Positions 9,860 to 21,914 of a stretch of DNA of 60,866 bases are shown here, piece after piece. A program made the position numbers and the translations under genes. The DNA comes from Draconibacterium sp. (GTDB lineage: Bacteria; Bacteroidota; Bacteroidia; Bacteroidales; Prolixibacteraceae), in NCBI GenBank assembly GCA_016705335.1, contig JADIYN010000026.1, positions 1 to 60,866 on the forward strand, given 5' to 3'. Every line of letters starts with the position of its first letter. Position 1 is the first letter of the stretch. The notes beneath the pieces are model-generated. The model had not been told where the DNA came from. It saw only the letters and a program-made list of their open reading frames with translations, and did no database searches.

Positions 9860-12800
9860 TTACTTCCTGTAAATAACCTTTCCAACACTTATGTTCCCAT
9901 CCAAATTTAGTTTGTAAATATACATTCCTGAAATGATTTCATTTGGCACATATTCAATGCGGTTCATAACCCCTCCCTGAACTTGTTGATCCAGCAGTTT
10001 TGCAATTAATTGCCCGTTTAAGTTGTAGATTTCAAGAATTGCATTGGCATTCCGGGCTGATACAAATTCGAAGTTAAGTTTTTGTCTAAACGGATTCGGA
10101 TAAACTTTCAACTCATTTGCTTCACCAATTGGATTTTCAATTGTTTCTGTAATCTTATTATCATATTGCCCTGATTTAGAGAGGCCTGAACTGGCAGAAG
10201 TATAATTGCAATACACAGAGAAATTATAGTTTGAAACCCCTGAAGAACCAAAATCAGTTGGCATTCCGGCAGACCAGGTTTGAGAAGACATAGCCCTACC
10301 GGGAGTCCCGGCTTCATAACGTACGGCAACACTGTTCTGGAAAACAAACGACAACCAAACTTTTTGGCCTGAAGAACAGAAACCGGTTGGCAAGTGCAAC
10401 CGTCTGCCACCTTCAGCAGCATTTACAGCAACCGAAGAAGTAACACCCCAGGCGGATGCAGGTTTCCCGCCACGTCAGTATAAACACCCAGCAGCATATT
10501 ACCCGAACCTCCGTTGTGATAAACGAAATGCTGTTAATCTCACCGTTTTCGTTAAAAGTAACAGGAATTGCGTCGGTTCGCAGCGGTTGAAGTAGTGCTG
10601 TAAACACAGTATTCCCCAAGGTTTTTCATTAACCTCCACAGGAGTATAATTGCAATACACAGAGAAATTGTAATTTGAAACACCTGAAGTACCAAAATTA
10701 TCGGGCATACCTGCCGACCAGGTTTGTGAAGACATAGCCCTTCCGGGAGTCCCGGCTTCATACCGAACGGCAACACTATTCTGGAAAACAAACGACAACC
10801 AAACTTTTTGGCCCGAAGAAACAGAAACCGGATTTGCAAGGGCAACCGTCTGCCATCCTTCAGCAGCATTTACAGCAACAGAAGAAGTAACACCCAGGCG
10901 CGAAGCAGGTTTACCCGCCACGTCAGTATAAACACCCAGCAACATGTTACCTGAACCCCCGTTGTGATAAACAGAAATACTGTTGATCTCACCATTTTCG
11001 TTAAAAGTAACAGGAATTGCACGTCGGTTCGCAGCGGTTGAAGTAGTGCTGTAAACCACAGTATTCCCCAAAGGTTTTTCGCTTATTTCGACAGGAGTAT
11101 AACTGCAATACACAGAGAAATTGTAATTTGAAACCCCTGAAGTACCAAAATTATCGGGCATACCTGCAGACCAGGTTTGTGAAGACATAGCCCTTCCGGG
11201 AGTCCCGGCTTCATACCGAACGGCAACACTATTCTGAAAAACAAACGACAACCAAACCTTTTGGCCCGAAGAAACAGAAACCGGATTTGCAAGAGCAACC
11301 GTCTGCCATCCTTCAGCAGCATTTACAGCAACAGAAGAAGTAACACCCAGGCGCGATGCAGGTTTCCCTGCCACGTCAGTATAAACACCCAGCAGCATAT
11401 TACCCGAACCCCCGTTGTGATAAACCGAAATGCTGTTAATCGTTCCATCTTCGTTAAACGTAACAGGAATAGCACGGCGGTTTGCAGCGGTTGAAGTAAT
11501 GCTGTAAACCACAGTATTCCCCAAAGGTTTTTCGGTTATTTCGACAGGAGTATAATTGCAATACACAGAGAAATTGTAATTCGAAACCCCTGAAGTACCA
11601 AAATTATCGGGTATACCTGCAGACCAGGTCTGGGAAGACATAGCCCTACCGGGAGTCCCAGCTTCATACCGAACGGCAACACTATTCTGAAAAACAAATG
11701 ACAACCAAACTTTTTGGCCTGAAGAAACAGAAACCGGATTTGCAAGAGCAACCGTCTGCCAGCCTTCTGCAGCATTTACAGCAACCAAAGAAGTAACACC
11801 CAACCGTGATGCCGGTTTGCCAGCCACGTCAGTATAAACACCCAGCAACATATTTCCTGAGCCCCCGTTGTGATAAACTGAAATGCTGTTAATCTCACCA
11901 TTTTCGTTAAAAGTAACAGGAATTGCACGGCGGTTCGCAGCGGTTGAAGTAGTGTTGTAAACCACAGTATTCCCCAGTGGTTTTTCATTAACCTCCACAG
12001 GAGTATAATTGCAATACACAGAGAAATTGTAATTTGAAACACCTGAAGTACCAAAATTATCGGGCATACCTGCAGGCCAGGTTTGGGAAGACATAGCCCT
12101 TCCGGGAGTCCCGGCTTCATACCGAACGGCAACACTATTCTGGAAAACAAACGACAACCAAACTTTTTGGCCCGAAGAAACAGAAACCGGGCTGGCAAGG
12201 GCAACCGTCTGCCAACCTTCAACAGAATTCACAGCAACAGAAGAAGTCATTCCCAACCGTGATGCAGGTTTCCCTGCCCGTCAGCATAAACACCCAGCAA
12301 CATATTTCCTGAGCCCCCGTTGTGATAAACCGAGATGCTGTTAATCTCACCATTTTCGTTAAACGTAACAGGAATTGCACGTCGGTTTGCAGCGGTGGAA
12401 GCAAGACCATACACAACCGAAATACCAAGAATATCATTTCCCAATAATGTTACTACTACTGTATCAGTATTTGATGAGCCACCATCGCTAACTTGCAGCG
12501 TAAAAAATAATGAAGTTGTTGATGCTACGTTTGGTGCAGTAAATGTTGGCTTAATTGAGGTTGTTGAACTTAAGGTAATCCCTTCAGGTGCTGTCCATGA
12601 ATATGTAAGTGGGTTCGGATAGCCATCCTCGTCGTAATCGAATGAAGCCGAACCATCTAATGTAACTACTGTGCCGCCGGTTACAACCTGGTCGGGGCCG
12701 GCTTTTGCAACAGTTGGCGAATTTGCCCGAATAACCTGGATTGCCCGAATTACTACCAGATCAGCCGGAGAATCCTGCTTGCCATCGTTAACAATTAATG

Positions 12801-15800
12801 AGAAAGTATAGGGTGAATTTTCGAAGTTCGCCACAAAACTTGGCATGGCAATAGAATTTGAGGAAAGTATTACGCCTTCCGGGGCAGTCCAACGATAGGT
12901 TAATTCATCACCGTCTGGATCAACAGATGCCGATCCATCCAAATAAACTGTTTTTTGAGTCTCGGGATAAACAATCCATACATCACCATCCGGGCCGGCA
13001 TTGGCAGTAGGAGGTTGATTAATGGAAACACCTTGTTTGTATAAAGAGTCAATCTCAGATAAATTTAAGGCACGATTGTACAGGCGTAACTCGTCAATTA
13101 ATCCGCCCATTCGCCCATTCGAATATATTTCGTGTTTGTTAATTAGCAAACGGGAATTGCCAATTAATTGAATTCCTGTAATTTCGGGGCTTTCTGCTGC
13201 AGGCTGATTGTCAACATAAATTCTTAAATTTTTCCCATCATAAGTTCCAACTACATGATACCACACATTTGGCTTGTAGGATTTTTTTGTGTCAAGATAT
13301 ACAGAATTTGAAAATATTAATCTGAATCCTATACTATCTAACGAACTGGCAGCTCCGCAATTAGGTTCTTCATTTCTAAGGACTCCAAAAGAAAAGAAAT
13401 TATTTGCATTTGGATCCCCACGTGTTATGAATCCTTCTGCGCTATTCCAACAATTTAAGTCATAATCATTAACATATACCCAGTTTGAGACTGTTATTTC
13501 CGAGAGTGAATTGACATTGTTTTGTGGCACAGATATATAATCGCCAACAGATTTTCCCCTGAAATTTGCAGCCATTCCAACCTTGCCTGGTTGAAATGAA
13601 GTTTGTCCTTCTACAACCCCATTGTTTTCATTGCCGCTTTCATCGTTTGCATTGCCGTTAAAAGGGTAATAGGCTAGAAGGCCCGAGTTTAAGTCAAGTT
13701 TCTTGTACTGATCCAAATTAAAGACAAAAAGTGAATCACTTTTCCATGTTGCCATTTTTATATGATCTTGCCCATCGTTAAAAACAGCACGAAGTGCATA
13801 AGTTTTATCAGTAAAAATTTCATCCGATATAGTAAATATTCCTTCACCATTATTCAGAAATACAACCGAAGTATGTGTTAGATTGGGTTCTGACCCATTT
13901 TGTTGATCGAAGACAAGATCGGAATAACCATCAAAATTGATATCAATAGTATTTATTAGCGTAACTTGACCCGTTAGGTTGCTATTCCAAGTAGTAATAT
14001 CGAAACTTGAACTGCTGGAATTCCATTCCCCCTGATATAAGATAGCACCATTAGAACCATCGTTCATACAGTTATAAATCACATCGGGAATTGAGTTTAT
14101 TTTTGGATTTGCCTGAAGTTGAATAAAATCATCAACAGGTCGCTGCTGTGAATTTGAAATTAGGGTTGATGAAGAAAAATTACCATCGCCCAAACCTTTG
14201 TTAAATCTAAATCCCCATTGGCCATCAGCCCAACCATTCTTAGTATAAGTTAAATCCTGAATTCCATCGCCATCATAGTCGTTGAAATTCACACCAATAT
14301 CCCTTCCAGTGTTGTAAGTAGAAACCAAGGTGAAGTTTCTGTTTCCATCATTACGGAACATGGTATTGATACCACTGGCACTGCGAATGAAAACATCAAA
14401 TAAGCCATCATTATTGAAATCAACACCATAGGCTCCAACACAAAATGGCGAATTAATTGAAAAATTAGTCTTCACTTCAGCATTGAAGTAAGGTGCGGTT
14501 GCCAAACCCCAATAGATGGTTACCGAATTTGAAGAACAGTTAGAGTGATTGGCTGAATAAACCAATAAATCCCTTTGTCCATCACCATCAAAATCAGTAT
14601 AAAAATTCTGTTCAAGACCATACAGTTTGCTACTTGGCCAGGCTGAAAAGCTATATGGATTTGCCTGAAGATCAAACTCATTAATATAACCAGTTCCATT
14701 ATCTTTATAAAAATGAAGGATTCCAGTTGTGTTTTCCTGAGTTAAAAAATCCTTTAACCCATCATTATTATAATCAATAAAAAACAGAAATTGTTCCCCT
14801 TGTTTAATTTTTAGGTTAAGGTAAGCTTGGGTGAATATACCAGGTAATCCCGCTTCCTGAATTACTTGAATGATTTGAGGTGCAATTCCGTCAGCCAGAA
14901 TTGTAATAGATGCCTGCCGTATTGCTTGAGTTGAATTTTCTGATGCGGTTAAAGTAAATGCACTATTCCCAATTCCCGAACTTGGATTAAAGTAAGCCAG
15001 GATTCATTGGATGTGGCAGTCCAATTCATATTGGAAGTTAAGGTTAATGTTGCTGTACTAACATTGGAAGGTCCAAAAATCACACTATTAGCTGATAGAA
15101 ACAATGTTGGCTGAAAAGGTGAACCTGCCTGTGTAACGGTTATGGTTTGGCTGCTTACCCCTGTACCGGAAACAGTAATTGTTGCACTCCGGTTTGTACT
15201 GCCCGTATTGGCAGAATTGGCTGAAACCGTAATTTCAGAATTATTGAAACCTGAAGTTTGCGAAAGTGTTAACCAGCTCTCTGAACAAACAACTGACCAA
15301 GCAATGTTTGAGGAAACCGTAAATTTTGCAGCACTCTCCGAAGCCGATAGTAAAGAAAGAGCAGAAGGAGAAGCTGTTAGCAAGTTTGTTGTACCGGCCT
15401 GAGTGACCCGCACTGTATCGGGTTTAAACCCTGTTGCAGAAACAATTACCAAAGCAGGGCGTGAATCAGAACCTGTATTGGCCGATGCGGTTAAGGTTAT
15501 TGTGGCATTGCCGTTGCCACTACCGGTATTGGCAGACAGCCAGCTTTGGTTACTTGTGATGCTCCAGGCCAGACTGCTGTTAATTGCAAAAGTAGCTTTA
15601 CTATTTGCTAATGCAGCAACAACCAACTGTTTTGGACTTATTGTAAAACCAGATTCATTTACTGTTTTAGCAGTTCGGTTACCTAACTCATCATAAATAT
15701 AGGATACCACAGGTGCATTGTTAAACTTTATCTGCTGCAAGCGGTTCAGCTTGTCGTAAGTGTATTGCTTTGTGTATTGAGCTAGTAATAGTTGGGGTAA

Positions 15801-15815
15801 AAAATTAATAGCCAT
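9860..15815 (-). CDS. giant Type IX-secreted mosaic protein B (frameshifted)
   Basis: About 1,985 codons. The start MAINFLPQLLLAQ looks like the end of a signal peptide; its charged part may lie upstream behind one more indel. Next are two Rhs-type YD units (YTYDKLNRLQ, YIYDELGNRT), about three BACON domains, FG-GAP/VCBS calcium-type repeats (DFDGDGQRD, DFNNDGLFD, DYDGDGIQD, NFDGYSD), a LamG-like jelly roll (LLAYYPFNGNANDESG to LYNRALNLSEID), two PKD/K319-like domains (ANAGPDG, AKAGPDQ), five 151-residue repeats and a Por sorting tail. The last two parts are over 90% identical to protein A. The frame breaks near 14995 and 12280, with a burst at 10370-10622. A secreted adhesin is the likely role. 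Confidence 0.75.
10190..12430 (-). repeat. tandem array B: five 453-bp units
   Basis: Five in-frame units of the same 151-residue module as array A. The TATAATTGCAATACAC marker recurs at about 10201, 10644, 11097, 11549 and 12005. The most C-terminal unit (about 10370-10622) carries roughly nine 1-2 base differences in length from its sisters, all of which break the frame. Confidence 0.9.
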
Positions 15816-15840
15816 ATTATATGTTTTTAGATTTCATATT

Positions 15841-15875
15841 TTAATCGTTTTATTTTTTTGTTCTTAATCGTTTTA
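15841..15875. repeat. TTAATCGTTTTA direct repeat upstream of protein B
   Basis: The 12-mer occurs at 15841-15852 and 15864-15875, 23 bp apart and 26-60 bp upstream of the protein B start. A similar CTAATCGTTTTTA, read on the minus strand, sits just before the Rhs gene start. It may be a regulator site. No gene is seen in 15816-16030 otherwise. Confidence 0.35.
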
Positions 15876-16030
15876 AATTCAATCAAACTTTTCCATATAA
15901 TTTAATCCTTGTTTTTAATAATCATATTAATTGAATGTCTTGAAAATAATAAAATGTCTAAATATTAAGTATTTACAAAATTTATGGTATTTATTATTTT
16001 AAAGAGTTTGTCAATATTTTAGGATTAGGT

Positions 16031-19000
16031 TTAATGAATATTATTAACTGAACCTGCTCCATATAAAGATGATTTGGTTTTTGTTTTTTTAGTAGATGTT
16101 CCCTTTTTTGTTGTTGATTTTGTTTTTTTAGGAGTAATACTATTGTTTACATAACCAGCGCCATAAGATGCAGAAGAATATTGTGATGATTTTGTTTTTG
16201 AAGATCCATTACTAATCTTAACAGTATAATTTATTGTTGTTGCACACTCAAGCTTTGTTGATGGTATAGCATTTCCATAAACGTCAATATTTAAACCATC
16301 TTTATCTGCGCTCCAACCAATAGATGCAGAACCCACTGAGCATCCAGCTGAAACTGAAAATCCTTCCTTAATATTATCTGGGTGATAGCTACTCCTACGC
16401 CCCCCCGATTCCTACTCCTCCTGATATTACTAAATATGTATTTTCTGATTCCAAGTCTTTACAGATACTCAATCCCCCACCTGCTGTTTGATAAGCTGAA
16501 GCATCAATACAGGTATAAGCTAGTCCTGTAAAATCAATTTTAACTATTGGATTATTATCTGCATACGGATACAAATTTGTACTCCAAATGGGATCTTCGC
16601 TCAGGAAGCGGCCTATAGTCGGGTCGTAATAGCGGGCTCGCATAAAAACAAGGTGATCGTTTTCGTACATAACCCCGTATTTGCCGACGTACCGGTATGG
16701 GTTTGCATCGCTTTCCTGCATCTGTGTAATATTCCCAAACTCATCGTACTGGTATTTATGTGTAATGTTTGCAGCAGTGGATGCATCAACCATCGCAACA
16801 GTGCTTCCACGATAGTCAGAAACATAATACTCTGTAGTGCCGTTTGGCATTATTCGGGCTTCCAAACCTAAACCATGAATGTAATAAGCAGTTGGTGAAC
16901 CCGAAGTATTTCCTTCGGCAAGTACATTTCCAATGCCCATAATATCTAAAATGTATCGTTTGCTACCGCTTGCCCTTCGGTTTCCAAGCCCGTCATATTC
17001 AAAAGTCAAACCATCGCCCGAAGTGAGCCGGTCTGCTATATCCCAATTATAGGTAATTTCGTTACCGCGTTGAGTTGTATTACCGTTGGCATCGAAAGCA
17101 AAATTTGTGGCTCCCGCAGTTTGAACCCGGTTTAAACCATTATAGGTAAAATTGCCTCCCGCTATGGGCAAAGTAAATTCGGTATAAGGTTCGGTTATGT
17201 TTTCCTGTTTAATATTTCCTAAACTGTCTAATAAAAAAACATACGAAGCAATATCTGTTCCGTTTGAACGCTTTGTGGCTTTTCCGGTTTGCCGCCCGCC
17301 CTCGTCGTAGGTGTAATTTACCGTCATCCCATTAGGATAGTTAATGGATTGCAACTGGCTGTCCTTGCGGTAGTTGTAGGTTATGGTCTTTCCAAACCAG
17401 TCAGTAACTGTTTTCATCCGGTTCAAACCATCATAAGTGTAATCTACCCTTTTCCCATCAGGATAGGTTATGGAAATAATATTGCCATTTGAATCATAAC
17501 CGTATTGAACAGTATTTCCGGAAAAATCGTTATAAGTTACTGATGTAATCCGGTTAAATCCGTCGTATCCGTATGTAATTGTTTTATTGTTGTATGTAAT
17601 TGTGGCTAATCTGAGATTTGAATCATAAGTATAACTATTTGCCCCATCAGAAGTGATTCTGCCCAGATTATCATACGAACTGTTTAATGTTGTATTATCA
17701 GGTTTTGTGAAACTTTTCAGAGAACCATCGGCATTATAGGCGAATTGTTTAGTAGCGCCCCCAAAAGAAACGGTTGTTAACCAGTCGGTAGCATTATCGT
17801 AGTTCATTGACGTAACACCTCCTTTGGCATTTGTAATTGTTTTCAGATTATCATTGAGGTCGAAAGTATAATTGGTTTCGTAATTCAATGGATTGGTTTC
17901 CTTTACGAGGTTATCGTTATTGTCGTACTCGTATTTGGTTTGAAAGTTTTTAAAGTCGGTTACTGTTTTAAGCCGGCTTGCCTCGTCAAAAGTCATTGTA
18001 GAATTAAGGTTGAGTGAAGGTATGGAAATTGAATTCAGGTTTCCAAACTGGTTGTAACCCAAGTTGGTAGTAATACCTTCAGGATTAACGGTTTGTATTG
18101 GGAGTCCTTTGTCGCCAATTGAAATTGTAGTCGTACTGCTTTCGGGAGAACGAACTTTTGTGAGATTTCCATTACTGTCATATTCATAATTTGTAATATT
18201 CCCTTTTGCATCCTTGTAAGAAAGGATATCATTATAGCTATTATAGGTCATATAAACGGTTTGAGTTTCAGCCCCAGAGAGTGATTTGTTTCTCAGCTGG
18301 GTCACATTTCCCTTATCATCGTATTGGATATTTTCAACATTTATGTTGTTTGAAGTAACAGCGGATGGAAGTTCCTTCCTATCCGTCAGACCATAAGATG
18401 CAGTAACATTTAAATTATTGCTTCCGGTTATTGAAGTAGCACTGTTGTTTTGATTGAATGTGTAATTGTAATTTGAACTTGTACTTCCCTGTCCACTTGA
18501 ACTGTTGAAACCATTGTGTTGTTTTGATAATTAGCATTTACCGTTATCGATGTTTCAACTGTTGGTATCCCGTTTACCCCGGTGACCGACTTTTGGAGCC
18601 GTCGGTTGGCTTCATATGTATTTTGGATGTAATTCCCTTTTGGCAGTTGAATTTTTTCGAGTAGTTTGCATTTGTTCATATTAGAACTTAAACCGTAAAA
18701 ATATTTGGTTTCCTGGTTTTTTGCATCAGTAAACGATGTTAACAGATATTCGTTCGAGGTGGAGTTGAAAGTATAGGCAAATTTAATGGTACGTCCAAGC
18801 GGATCGGTAACTTGCGAGATAAGGTTTGTACCCGAAAGGTATGAAAAGTTTAACTCACGGTTTCCATCGGAAACGGATGAAATAACCTTCGCGCCATCCT
18901 GTCCTGAAGTATAATGAATTACGAGTTCATTATTATTCCTGTCTTTTATTGAATATAGTTCTACAACGTTGGGCCCAGTTGTACTCTGACGTGCGAATCG

Positions 19001-21538
19001 ATATTGCATTTGTGATTTTGTTTTAATAAGCAAAACTGAACCGTCAACACTTAAATCATCATAAACACCTATTGATTCCGCCTTCCATTTCAACAAAGTG
19101 GTATTCCAATTGTAAACATCAATCTTTCCACCGCCCCAATGAACAACTATCTGATTTTCAATCATTGTGGCAAACGAATGATATTCATGGCTCCAGCCAG
19201 ACCCAAGAGGTTTATAGGTTACTATTTTGTTATTGCCTAAATCTTTTTCTCCATAAAATTCATCGGGCAAATTTGTGGAATATGAATCGTAGGTATGCGA
19301 AAACGACAAAGGGACAACACCATCGAGAGCAAAACTGGTTTTTGTGTAATGATTAAAATTTCCTAAAGGCAGGGTCAAGCCCAGAGAAATGGTTTGAAGT
19401 GTAATATTCAATGGTTCGAAATAATCTTCGGAGACGGTCGCAGGATCGGTAATTCCCTGATTTCCGGCTTCAATTTTTTGCATAATGCGGTAAAGTAAAA
19501 TAAAGGCTTCGCCACGTGTGCAATTGTCAAACGGTCTGAATTCTTTATTTGTGCTCGTTGGGGTTGCTATAATTCCAAGATCGGCAGCTTTGCGGATATA
19601 CCCGAATTTTACCGGATTATTCACCAATAAATCAGCAACATTTGCATCTTCGGGAAAAGGGTTGTTTATGTTTGTTAAATCGGGTTTTATATCAAATGCT
19701 TCGAATAAAACCTTAAGTACATCCGCTCTTGTAATAAAATTTTCAGGGTTGAAATTGGTTTTATTTCTGTCGAATGGAGAAATGCCATCGCCATATTCGA
19801 GGTACATTAAAACTTTGGCAGCCTGATAATAATATTCATTGGTAGTTGTTTGAACGTTTAGATCAGGATAAATGGAAGGATAAAAATCGGATGGTAAATT
19901 TGTGGGTATTGTTCTGTTGAAAAGTCTGTATAAACCTTTAAAAGCTATTTTTGCCAAGTGCGAGCGTTTAAGAAAATCGGTTACGTTTACTGCTCCATCC
20001 TGACTTCCGGAGATTACACCTCTTTGACAAAGAAACAGAGTAGGTTCATAATAGGCACTCGAAGTACTAAGTTCAGTTAAATCACATTCACTTACTATGG
20101 CTGATTGAGTGCTTATAACAATGTTTTGCAAATAACTTTCCCCGGATACCTGTCCTTGATTTGCTCCACCATCGGAATAATAAAGCCCTAACGAGATGTT
20201 TGATTCAGCAATAGATGGTGTAAAAGTTCCCGATATATCTTTAACTCCGTTTGTGCTGATTGTATTTGAAAGAAAAGAAATATAGTTGGAATAGGATGCG
20301 CCCAATCCTTTTTTTAGATAAAAATTTCCTGAAAAATTTGTTCCACCTATATTTTTTATACTTGCTTTGAAATAGTACGTTTTCCCAATTTCTAAAGTAG
20401 TGATTTTCGTCGAACTTGAAGAACTTTCATAAAAACCCATTTCGCTTGAAAGTTGTAGGGAAATAGGTGATTGTGTGTTAGTCTTAAACTGCTGTGTTGT
20501 GCCTTGAACATTTTGAATATTTCCACTTCCATTCGTACTGGCGGCATATATAGCATAATAATATGTAGTATTTTCCAAAAGATTGGTCAGATTTGCATTA
20601 ACCTGTTGTGTAGATGTTCCATTTCCAAGATTTACAGAGCTTGTGTTGTTATTCATGCTTGTAGTCGTACCATATTTAAATAAATATGAAGTTGCATAAC
20701 CATTGGGATTTACAGACCCTGATATAACAGCCGAATTTAAAGTAATATTACTTGTTCCCGATGTGTTTACTGTTGGAGAAATCCATGGGTCTGGTGTTTC
20801 AAAACTCAATATTGAACCATAGGTTGTGCCACCTGAATTTGTTGCCACTATCCTGTAGTAATATTTGGTAAGTAGTGATAATCCCGAAATAGTTTCTTGA
20901 ACAGTTTGAGTGGAAGTTCCATTTCCAATACTTTGGCTGGCAGTAGTGTTACCTAAACTACTTGTCAATCCATATTGAAAATAAACCGAAGTGCCAAAAC
21001 CTTTCGGATTTACTGAACCGTTTAAAATAGCACTTATTGGAGAGGTGGAAGCAGAAAGTGTAGTTGCTGTTGGTGCTTCAGCTATGGGTGTAATTTTGAT
21101 ACAACCAGCATAATAATTGTTATTTGCTGCATTGGTATAAACAGCATAAAACCATAAAGAATAGTTACTATTTGTAAGTGTATAACTTGAAAACGTATAA
21201 CCAGTGCTTGCAGTGCTAATCGCCGCAGTTTTTATTGTTGTACCAGTACATGGCTCATCTAATGATCCACCAACAATTATTTTTATTGTACCACTTGAGG
21301 AAAAAGTACCGGAACATTTTTCAACTCTGAATGTTGCTGTGGATCCAGAAAGTGTGCATATCAGTTTTAAATTAGGATTGGAAGTCGCATTAGCAGCATA
21401 AATCCCACATGTAGCTGAACTGCACATATCGTATGAGGTTTGTGTATAACTTTGGCCGGCAACTTTAACCGAAATTATGTTTAGAATTAAGATAATCATA
21501 ATTAAAAACAACTGGGTTAGTGATTTTTGAATTTTCAT
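16031..21538 (-). CDS. secreted Rhs/YD-repeat protein with FN3-like and SLH-like domains (frameshifted)
   Basis: About 1,836 codons from the ATG at 21538, which opens a strong signal peptide (MKIQKSLTQLFLIMIILILN); a start 14 codons earlier is less likely. In order: a Cys-containing N-terminal domain; two fibronectin-type segments (ATTLSASTSPISAILNGSVN and a sister); an SLH-like region near residues 530-700 (GVISGSQDG, ITRADVLKVLF, FRPFDNCTRGEAF); an Rhs entry module (LSFSHTYDSY, GWSHEYHSF); then many YD repeats and the core-end motif GRFLSEDPI with NNPIVKIDFTGLA. The tail is Gly-rich, then Ser/Thr/Lys-rich, with no recognisable toxin. Frameshifts lie near 18515 and at a G7 run at 16400-16406. 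No Por tail is present. Confidence 0.8.
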
Positions 21539-21697
21539 ATTAAAAACGATTAGAATATTAGCTTTTACCAGCGCCATCAATCATTAATTACCTCGATTAC
21601 TGTTAAATCCTTTTCAGGCCTAAAATCAACATAATCGAACGAAACTTTACAATTGATTAATCCTGGATTTCTTTGGTTTTTGTGTTTAATCCGTTAT

Positions 21698-21734
21698 AAA
21701 AATAAAATCAAAAAATAAAATCAAAAAATAAAAT
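21698..21734. repeat. 13-bp A-rich tandem repeat
   Basis: AAAAATAAAATCA repeats about 2.8 times with a 13-bp period, between the Rhs gene and the kinase gene. It could affect promoter bending. Confidence 0.6.
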
Positions 21735-21745
21735 ATTATTACATT

Positions 21746-21773
21746 GTGTAACAACCTGTCAAATCGGTGTAAC
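21746..21773 (-). promoter_or_regulatory. candidate LytTR operator (21-bp-spaced direct repeats)
   Basis: GTGTAAC stands at 21746-21752 and again at 21767-21773. On the minus strand these read GTTACAC, two copies exactly 21 bp, or two helical turns, apart. LytTR regulators bind two direct 9-bp half-sites built around GTT with a 12-13 bp spacer, i.e. a 21-22 bp period. The site is about 210-235 bp before the Rhs start and 140-170 bp before the kinase start. The neighbouring regulator is itself LytTR-type. Confidence 0.45.
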
Positions 21774-21914
21774 TATTGGCCATTTTTTTAGCATAAACGG
21801 AAAAATCCACCACATTTATTCCCTTGAAAGGGAAGTTTTCAATTAATAATTTAATAAGACGTGTTGCTTTTATGCAGTTTTTAAACATAAATTTATGCAC
21901 TTCAAAGTTGTGTA

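Noticed and set aside
3808..12430. Frame breaks in the repeat arrays as programmed frameshifting
   Set aside because: Breaks fall at different places and are not at one slippery motif; clustered single-base indels fit sequence error better.
21698..21734. A-rich 13-bp repeat read as a CRISPR or origin-type iteron
   Set aside because: Only 2.8 copies of a low-complexity word without spacers or other origin features.
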